Shown here piece by piece: positions 58,796 through 64,000 of a DNA stretch of 64,000 nucleotides. Position 1 is the first letter of the stretch. Each line of letters opens with the position of its first letter. The translations under genes were made by a program, and so were the position numbers. The notes under the pieces were generated by a model, which worked only from the letters and a program-made list of their open reading frames with translations, did not search any database and had not been told where the DNA came from. Source of the stretch: Bradyrhizobium forestalis (lineage in GTDB: Bacteria; Pseudomonadota; Alphaproteobacteria; Rhizobiales; Xanthobacteraceae); assembly GCF_002795245.1 (NCBI RefSeq), contig NZ_PGVG01000001.1, positions 372,001-436,000 on the forward strand, in the 5' to 3' direction.

Positions 58796-60118
58796 TTACG
58801 CCGTCTCGGTCTTGGCTGTGCCGGTCGCGGTGTCCGTGCTCTCGGCTTCCTTGCCGAGGATGAAGGAGCGGCGCAGCGGCTTGATCACGAACAGCGCCAT
58901 CAGCGCCGCCGTTGCGTTGAGTGCCACCGCCACCACGAACACGGCCTTCCAGCCATAGGCGGTCGAGATCACGCTGGCGAGCGGGACGAGCAGGGAGGCT
59001 GTGCCCTTCGCCGTGTAGAGCATGCCGTTGTTGGTGGTTGCGAACTTTGCACCGAAGGTGTCGCCGCAGGTCGCGGGGAACAGCGAGTAGATTTCGCCGA
59101 ACACGCCGAAATAGACCGCGGTTGCCAGCACGAAGACAACAGGCACGTGCCCGTAGGCCGACAACGTCAGCAGCATCAAAGCCGCGGTGCCGAAGGCGAT
59201 GAACATGGTGGGCTCGCGGCCGATGGTGTCGGAGAGCCAGCCGAAGAAGGGACGTCCAAAACCGTCGAGGATGCGATCGAGCGAGATCGCAAAAGTCAGC
59301 GCCGCCATCTGGAAGCCGGCGAGCGTCACCGGCGTGTCGGCGATCTTGAAGTCGTGCGCGATCGGGGCGATCTGCGCCGCGGTCATCAGCCCGCCCGATG
59401 CGACCATGACGAAGACGAGATACATCACCCAGAAAACGGGGCTGCGCAGCACCTGCGGCGGGGTGAAGTCGATCCTGGTCTGCGGAAGATTGAGCTGCTT
59501 CTTCTTCGGCGGAATCGAGATCCGCGGCGGCTGGATGAAGAAGGCGAGCACGAACACGACGAGGCCCTGGCCGATGCCGAAGGTGAGGAACGCGTGCTGG
59601 TAGCCGCTCGAGACGATCATGCTCGCGATCGGCACGATGGTGAGCGCGGCGCCGGCGCCGAAGCCGGCGGCGGTCGCGCCGGCCGCGAGGCCGCGGCGGT
59701 CGGGAAACCATTTCAGCGCATTGCCGACGCAGGTGCCGTACACCGCGCCCGCGCCCATGCCGCCGATGATCGCGGCGGCGTAGAGCAGGGTGAGGCTATC
59801 GGCATAGGAGTTGAGAATCCAGGACAGCGCGATCATCGCGCCGCCGAACATGATCACGATGCGCGGGCCGTATTTGTCGACGAACCAGGCCTCGACCGGC
59901 ACCAGCCAGGTCTCGGTGACGACGAAGATGGTGAAAGCGAGCTGGATCGCGGCACGCCCCCAATGATGGGCGGCGTCGATCGGATCGACGAACAGCGTCC
60001 AGCCATATTGCAGATTGGCGATCATCGCCATGCAGACGATGCCCATGCCGAGCTGGAGCCAACGGAAACCGGTGCGAAGCGGCGCGGCGGTGACGGCGCC
60101 ATCCGGGCTGGAAATCAT
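58796..60118 (-). CDS. OxlT-type MFS carrier (oxalate/formate antiporter family), paralogue 1
   Basis: A 440-residue 12-helix major facilitator of the oxalate:formate antiporter family. Helix 1-2 has ANLQYGWTLFVDPID. The motif TETWLVPVEAWFVDKYGPR, GTCVGNALKWFPDRRGLAAG and the second-half FFGWLSDTIGRE (motif A-like) follow, then EIYSLFPATCGDTFGAKFAT. OxlT exchanges oxalate for formate; the carried acids here are unproven. ATG 60118 has GGGAGG upstream and is preferred over the ORF start at 60151. It is about half identical by eye to the next carrier. A shared 17-bp element lies 100 bp upstream, and a terminator follows. Confidence 0.88.
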   Translation of the reverse strand: MISSPDGAVTAAPLRTGFRWLQLGMGIVCMAMIANLQYGWTLFVDPIDAAHHWGRAAIQLAFTIFVVTETWLVPVEAWFVDKYGPRIVIMFGGAMIALSWILNSYADSLTLLYAAAIIGGMGAGAVYGTCVGNALKWFPDRRGLAAGATAAGFGAGAALTIVPIASMIVSSGYQHAFLTFGIGQGLVVFVLAFFIQPPRISIPPKKKQLNLPQTRIDFTPPQVLRSPVFWVMYLVFVMVASGGLMTAAQIAPIAHDFKIADTPVTLAGFQMAALTFAISLDRILDGFGRPFFGWLSDTIGREPTMFIAFGTAALMLLTLSAYGHVPVVFVLATAVYFGVFGEIYSLFPATCGDTFGAKFATTNNGMLYTAKGTASLLVPLASVISTAYGWKAVFVVAVALNATAALMALFVIKPLRRSFILGKEAESTDTATGTAKTETA

Positions 60119-60217
60119 CAAGAACCTCCCAACGCCTGTTTGGTCTGACATCGGATTGCCAAGATGACCTGATGTCGCAAATATTGTGGCTTATCGTCGC
60201 AGGCGTGATGCGGAGCT

Positions 60218-60234
60218 TGGTATACCATATCCCA
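60218..60234. promoter_or_regulatory. Shared operator-like 17-mer, OxlT paralogue 1 copy
   Basis: TGGTATACCATATCCCA contains the perfect dyad TGGTATACCA, the best GntR-type half-sites of the three copies. It is 100 bp before the start at 60118. Confidence 0.65.
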
Positions 60235-60316
60235 GATTGCAAGCTCTATCTTGGCTCCTCGTTCAACAAAATGCGCGGTTCTGCCCTGACCCTGCAGGAA
60301 CGGAGGACCTTCGCGC

Positions 60317-60347
60317 AAAACGAAAACGCCCGGCCATGGGGCCGGGC
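60317..60347 (-). terminator. Rho-independent terminator after OxlT paralogue 2
   Basis: On the minus strand GCCCGGCC (60340-60347) pairs with GGCCGGGC (60328-60335) across 4 nt, followed by GTTTTCGTTTT (60317-60327). It ends the upstream OxlT-like transcript. Confidence 0.85.
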
Positions 60348-60378
60348 GTCGTGCTCGCGTGAGCTGTAGTGGGGGCGA

Positions 60379-61668
60379 TCAGAGGGTCGATTTCGCGACC
60401 ACGACCTTGCGCCAGGGCTTGAGCAGGGCGATCGCCAACAGCGAAGCCAGGATGTTGGCGCCGGCGGCGATGATGAACACGCTGTCCCAGGTGCCCGACG
60501 ACTGCTGCATGTAGTTGGCGATCGGCACCAGCAGCGCGGCGGTGCCCTTCGCGGTGTAGAGCAGGCCGGCATTGGTGGTCGCGAACTTGGCGCCGAACGT
60601 GTCGGTGCAGGTCGAGGGGAACAGCGAGTAGATCTCACCCCAGGCGAAGAACACGAAGCCCGAGAGCAGCACGAACCAGATCGGATCGTGGCCCCAGAGG
60701 TAGAGCATCCAGATGCCGATCCCTTCCATGCCGAAGGCGATGAACATCGTGTTCTCGCGGCCGATCATGTCGGAGATCCAGCCGAAGAACGGGCGCGTCA
60801 GGCCGTTGAGCACGCGGTCGATCGTGGCCGCGAAGGTCACCGCCGTCATCGTCACCGCCATCAGCGTGACCGGCACGTTGTCGACCTTCCAGTCGGCTGC
60901 GATCGGCTTCAGGTTCGCCGTCACCATCAACCCGCCGGCACCGACGATCACGAACATGAAGTACATCAGCCAGAAGATCGGCTGACGCAGCACTTCGGTC
61001 GGCTGGTAGTTGCGCCGGGACTGGAGCAGTGCAGCATTCGCCACCACGTTCGGCACCTGGCCCGCTTTCGGCGCGAGCAGGAAGAAGGCGAGGATGCAGA
61101 TGATGATGCCTTGCCCGAGGCCGAAATAGAGGAAGGTGGTCTGGAAACCACTGTCCTTGATCATGGCCTGAATCGGCGCGACGGTCAGCGCAGAGCCCGC
61201 ACCGAAGCCCGCCGCCGTGATGCCCGCGGCAAGACCGCGCTTGTCCGGAAACCACTTCAGCGCGTTGCCGACGCAGGTGCCGTAGACGCCACCGGCACCG
61301 ATGCCGGCGATGATCATGCCGAGATAGTAGCCGTTGAGCGAGGTGGCCTGCGCGTTGATCGCCCAGCCGATGGCGCAAAGCACGCCGCCGACCAGCACCA
61401 CGATGCGCGGGCCGTATTTGTCGACGAACCACCCTTCGATCGGCACCAGCCAGGTCTCGAACAGCACGAACAGCGTGAAGGCCCACTGGATCGACGCGCG
61501 ATCCCAGCCGAACTTCTTCTGGATGTCAGGGACGAAGAACGTCCAGCCATATTGATAGTTGGCGATCATCACCATCGCGCCTACGCCGATGGCCAATTGC
61601 GCCCAGCGATACGTATCGCTCACGCGTGCGGCACTAGGGGCCGCTGCCGACTGCACCATGTCCGTCAT
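60379..61668 (-). CDS. OxlT-type MFS carrier (oxalate/formate antiporter family), paralogue 2
   Basis: A 429-residue 12-helix carrier closely similar to its downstream neighbour. Shared blocks include ANYQYGWTFFVPDIQ, FETWLVPIEGWFVDKYGPR, GTCVGNALKWFPDKRGLAAG and the EIYSLFPSTCTDTFGAKFAT segment. Tandem duplication is the simplest explanation. It starts at ATG 61668 behind GGGAGGG. Its own terminator and its own copy of the 17-bp element (55 bp upstream) show that the two carriers are separate transcripts under one regulator. The substrate is unproven. Confidence 0.9.
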   Translation of the reverse strand: MTDMVQSAAAPSAARVSDTYRWAQLAIGVGAMVMIANYQYGWTFFVPDIQKKFGWDRASIQWAFTLFVLFETWLVPIEGWFVDKYGPRIVVLVGGVLCAIGWAINAQATSLNGYYLGMIIAGIGAGGVYGTCVGNALKWFPDKRGLAAGITAAGFGAGSALTVAPIQAMIKDSGFQTTFLYFGLGQGIIICILAFFLLAPKAGQVPNVVANAALLQSRRNYQPTEVLRQPIFWLMYFMFVIVGAGGLMVTANLKPIAADWKVDNVPVTLMAVTMTAVTFAATIDRVLNGLTRPFFGWISDMIGRENTMFIAFGMEGIGIWMLYLWGHDPIWFVLLSGFVFFAWGEIYSLFPSTCTDTFGAKFATTNAGLLYTAKGTAALLVPIANYMQQSSGTWDSVFIIAAGANILASLLAIALLKPWRKVVVAKSTL

Positions 61669-61722
61669 TAAAAACCCTCCCGAACGCGCCGATCATTTTT
61701 ATGCATGCGCTGATGGGCATCC

Positions 61723-61739
61723 TGGTATGCATTATGCCA
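61723..61739. promoter_or_regulatory. Shared operator-like 17-mer, OxlT paralogue 2 copy
   Basis: TGGTATGCATTATGCCA matches the CBS copy at 14 of 17 positions and has TGG(T)AT/AT(G)CCA dyad ends. It lies 55 bp before the start at 61668. Confidence 0.65.
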
Positions 61740-62073
61740 AGATTCAAGCGAAGGACGGGAGGTGCGGCGAAATAACGCGGGCCTGTTCACATGCGCTATG
61801 GCAATGGAATTGTAAAGCCAGAATTGCTGCCGGCGCGCCGACATCAATTGGCGCTCGGCTCACGCAAATCGTTGATTCGGCGACGGATTGTCTGCATTTT
61901 GCAGCGCCGCAAGCACGCTTCAAAGAGCGCGCATGCTCGGGGATTTTCCACCGATGCGCTCTTCGTGCACTCCGAAGTGCGGTCGTTCGGGGAGCGCGCA
62001 ATTCCTGGAATTCTTTATTCCAGAAGTCGCGCCTGCGACGGTTTGGCACTGGCAGTGGCGCGAATTGCGGGCC
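61740..62073. other. Gap without a gene between tctA end and the OxlT promoter
   Basis: Overlapping short frames on both strands have no protein character. A weak hairpin CTGGAAT (62006-62012)/ATTCCAG (62018-62024) lies 50 bp after the tctA stop and might end that transcript, but no T-run follows. Confidence 0.4.
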
Positions 62074-63573
62074 TCACGCCATCGCCGTGCGCAGCCGGCT
62101 GTAGCCTTCCTGGATCGCGGACCAGAACAGGGCGACCAGACCGAGTGCCATGATCGTGCTGACGAGGCCGTTGGAGAAGAACACGCCGAGCGAGCCCTGC
62201 GATCCCAGCAGCGATTGGCGGAAGGCTTCCTCGGCCTTGTCGCCGAGCACGATGGCGAGCACCAGCGGGGCGAGCGGGTAGTTGCACTTCTTCAGGAGAT
62301 AGCCGAGCACTCCAAACACCAGCATCAGCATCACGTCGAAGGTGCTGTTGTGCACCGAATAAGCGCCGATCGCGCAGAGCACCAGGATGAGCGGCGCGAT
62401 GATGCCGAAGGGCACGCGGAGGATCGCGGCAAAGATCGGCACGCAAGTGAGCACGACGAGGAGGCCGGCGAGGTTGCCGAGATACATCGACGCGATCAGG
62501 CCCCAGACGAATTCCTTCTGCTCGACGAACAGCATGGGGCCGGGCTGCAGGCCCCAGATCAACAATCCGCCGAGCAGGACGGCGGCGGTCGGAGAGCCCG
62601 GCACGCCGAGCGAGAGCATCGGCAGCAGCGCGGAGGTGCCCGCGGCATGCGCGGCCGTCTCCGGCGCGATCACGCCCTCGATCTCGCCCTTGCCGAAATT
62701 GTTGCCGCGTCGCGCCAGGCGCTTGGCGATGCCGTAGCTCATGAAGGAGGCCGGCGTTGCGCCGGCGGGCGTGACGCCCATCCAGCACCCGATCAGGCAG
62801 GAGCGCAGCGAGGTCATCCAATAGGCCGGCAACTCCCGCCAGGTCTGCAGCACCACGCGAAGGTTGATGGTCGCATTGCCGCCGCGGAACGCCAGCCCTT
62901 CCTCCATGGTCAGCAGGATCTCGCCGATGCCGAACAGGCCGATCACGGCGATCAGGAAGTCGAAGCCGTTGAGCAGCTCGGTGACGCCGAAGGTCAGTCG
63001 CAACTGCCCCGTGATCGAATCGAGCCCGACCGCCGCGAGCGCAAAGCCCATCATCATCGCCGCGATGGTCTTGAACGGCGGCTCCTTGCTCAAACCGACG
63101 AAGCTGCAGAAGGCGAGGAAGTACACCGCGAACTTCTCCGCGGGGCCAAATCGCAGCGCGAAGCCCGCAACGAGGGGCGCGACCAGCGTGATCATGATGA
63201 CGGCAAACAGCGCGCCCACGAAGGAGGAGGTGAAGGCGGCCGTCAGGGCTTCGCCGGGCTTGCCCTGTTGCGCCATCGGATAACCGTCGAAGGTGGTCGC
63301 CACGGACCAGGGCTCGCCGGGTATGTTGAAGAGGATCGAGGTGATGGCGCCGCCGAACAATGCGCCCCAATAGATGCAGGACAGCATGATGATCGCCGAC
63401 GTCGGCGGCATGCTGAAGGTCAGGGGAAGCAGGATGGCCACGCCGTTGGCGCCCCCTAACCCCGGCAGCACGCCGATGATGACCCCGAGCGTGATGCCGA
63501 TGATCATCAGCATGATGTTGTAGGGCTGCAGGGCGACCGCGAAGCCGTGAAACAGATTGGCTAACTCTTCCAT
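62074..63573 (-). CDS. Tripartite tricarboxylate transporter large membrane subunit, TctA family
   Basis: A 499-residue, 11-12-helix channel subunit of a solute-binding-protein-dependent carboxylate transporter. TctA motifs are GVIIGVLPGLGGANGVAILL, YWGALFGGAITSILFNIPGE and, in the second half, LPMLSLGVPGSPTAAVLLGG with GLQPGPMLF. The small subunit gene lies just upstream, with a 42-bp gap. The binding protein TctC is not in the window. Carried acids cannot be told from the membrane subunits. Confidence 0.95.
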   Translation of the reverse strand: MEELANLFHGFAVALQPYNIMLMIIGITLGVIIGVLPGLGGANGVAILLPLTFSMPPTSAIIMLSCIYWGALFGGAITSILFNIPGEPWSVATTFDGYPMAQQGKPGEALTAAFTSSFVGALFAVIMITLVAPLVAGFALRFGPAEKFAVYFLAFCSFVGLSKEPPFKTIAAMMMGFALAAVGLDSITGQLRLTFGVTELLNGFDFLIAVIGLFGIGEILLTMEEGLAFRGGNATINLRVVLQTWRELPAYWMTSLRSCLIGCWMGVTPAGATPASFMSYGIAKRLARRGNNFGKGEIEGVIAPETAAHAAGTSALLPMLSLGVPGSPTAAVLLGGLLIWGLQPGPMLFVEQKEFVWGLIASMYLGNLAGLLVVLTCVPIFAAILRVPFGIIAPLILVLCAIGAYSVHNSTFDVMLMLVFGVLGYLLKKCNYPLAPLVLAIVLGDKAEEAFRQSLLGSQGSLGVFFSNGLVSTIMALGLVALFWSAIQEGYSRLRTAMA

Positions 63574-63615
63574 ATCGATACGTCCTGCAGCAGTAATCGG
63601 ATAAGTGCGCGGCTC

Positions 63616-64000
63616 TTACAGGCCGAGCCATTCCTCGAACGGACCCTTGGGAAGCGGGACCAGGAACCAGCGCTCGAAAACCAGATAGGTCAGGACCGGC
63701 ATGCCGACCGCGACCGCGATGGTCGTCAGCCAGCGATAGCCGCCGAGCCAGCGCATGAACCAGGCGATGAAGACCATCGAGGCGGCGTACAGGCCGATGA
63801 ACGGCATCGAGCCGACATAGATCGCGGTCGGCACGACGACGCTCATGACCTGGCGAAGCTGTCCCCAGGATGCGAACAGCCGGCCATCGTCGTCGCGTCG
63901 CGCGCTCCAGAGGTTGATGGCGCTCGCACCGACGATGGCGGCGCCGACATAGAACGGGAAGAAGCCGGCACGCGGACCCTCCGCGCCCCAGTTGATGCCG
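63616..64000 (-). CDS. Tripartite tricarboxylate transporter small subunit, TctB family, partial
   Basis: The frame is open to the right edge, so the N-terminus is missing. The visible part has the TctB pattern: GAEGPRAGFFPFYVGAAIVG, a hydrophilic loop (WSARRDDDGRLFAS), then helices VVVPTAIYVGSMPFIGLYAA and RWLTTIAVAVGMPVLTYLVF, ending PFEEWLGL. A start at 63846 is internal and should not be used. It pairs with TctA downstream. Confidence 0.88.
   Translation of the reverse strand, partial: GINWGAEGPRAGFFPFYVGAAIVGASAINLWSARRDDDGRLFASWGQLRQVMSVVVPTAIYVGSMPFIGLYAASMVFIAWFMRWLGGYRWLTTIAVAVGMPVLTYLVFERWFLVPLPKGPFEEWLGL

Noticed and set aside
58619..60148. 509-residue frame on the + strand
   Set aside because: Opposite the OxlT-like gene; composition is that of antisense shadow frames.
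61559..63459. Long + strand frames opposite tctA and the preceding gap
   Set aside because: Antisense to a clear TctA protein, with low-complexity Arg/Asp/Glu/His-rich translation.

Overview
The window is a gene-dense, high-GC alphaproteobacterial chromosome segment, almost certainly from Bradyrhizobium or a very close relative. The evidence is the set of proteins (fdsGBACD formate dehydrogenase with a divergent LysR gene, a ccmIEF-ccmH cluster, DegP, a two-component pair overlapping glnE, an orphan Flp pilin, several small rhizobial hypotheticals) and several palindromic intergenic repeat families that I recall as typical of Bradyrhizobium. No tRNA, rRNA, CRISPR array, insertion sequence or phage gene was recognised. 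It reads as core or near-core chromosome rather than an island.

Layout. 1-3.3 kb: end of a DUF1214-like gene, a class A penicillin-binding protein, and a YcgN-type cysteine-cluster protein. 3.4-9.3 kb: a DHA2 drug exporter, a soluble histidine kinase with three tandem GAF domains, and a thiamine-diphosphate enzyme. 9.6-13.5 kb: a periplasmic molybdenum hydroxylase (2Fe-2S subunit, Tat-exported Mo subunit, dihaem cytochrome c) and a small secreted protein. 13.7-16.4 kb: an RTX protein built of long repeated modules, followed by 1.1 kb of repeat-rich non-coding DNA. 17.5-21.6 kb: a translationally coupled trio of AMP-phosphorylase-like enzyme, PRPP-synthetase-like enzyme and beta-CASP RNA hydrolase. 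21.7-23.9 kb: Flp pilin, Ku and small proteins. 24-28.2 kb: an OmpR/PhoQ-type two-component system with a PhoP-box-like site, plus two hypothetical genes.

28.2-41 kb: cytochrome c maturation (ccmI, ccmE, ccmF, ccmH), a methyl-accepting chemotaxis protein, DegP with a terminator, then a second two-component system whose kinase gene overlaps glnE. 41-48 kb: the formate dehydrogenase operon fdsG-B-A-C(fdhD)-D, converging on and overlapping glnE, with a divergent LysR gene and two dyads between. 48.3-58 kb: a PleC-like PAS kinase, a cation diffusion facilitator, a quinone oxidoreductase, nitronate monooxygenase, secreted and small membrane proteins, and a fumarylacetoacetase-family/ketopantoate-reductase pair. 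58.2-61.7 kb: a CBS-pair protein and two paralogous oxalate/formate-antiporter-like MFS carriers, all three with the same 17-bp operator-like sequence upstream. 62-64 kb: tctA and a partial tctB of a tripartite tricarboxylate transporter.

Two groups look most worth pursuit: the phosphorylase/PRPP/RNA-hydrolase operon, which could connect RNA or nucleotide breakdown to PRPP, and the shared 17-bp element that appears to define a small regulon of two OxlT-type carriers and a CBS protein. The formate dehydrogenase and the OxlT-like carriers in the same window would fit C1/C2 organic acid use, but that link is inference.
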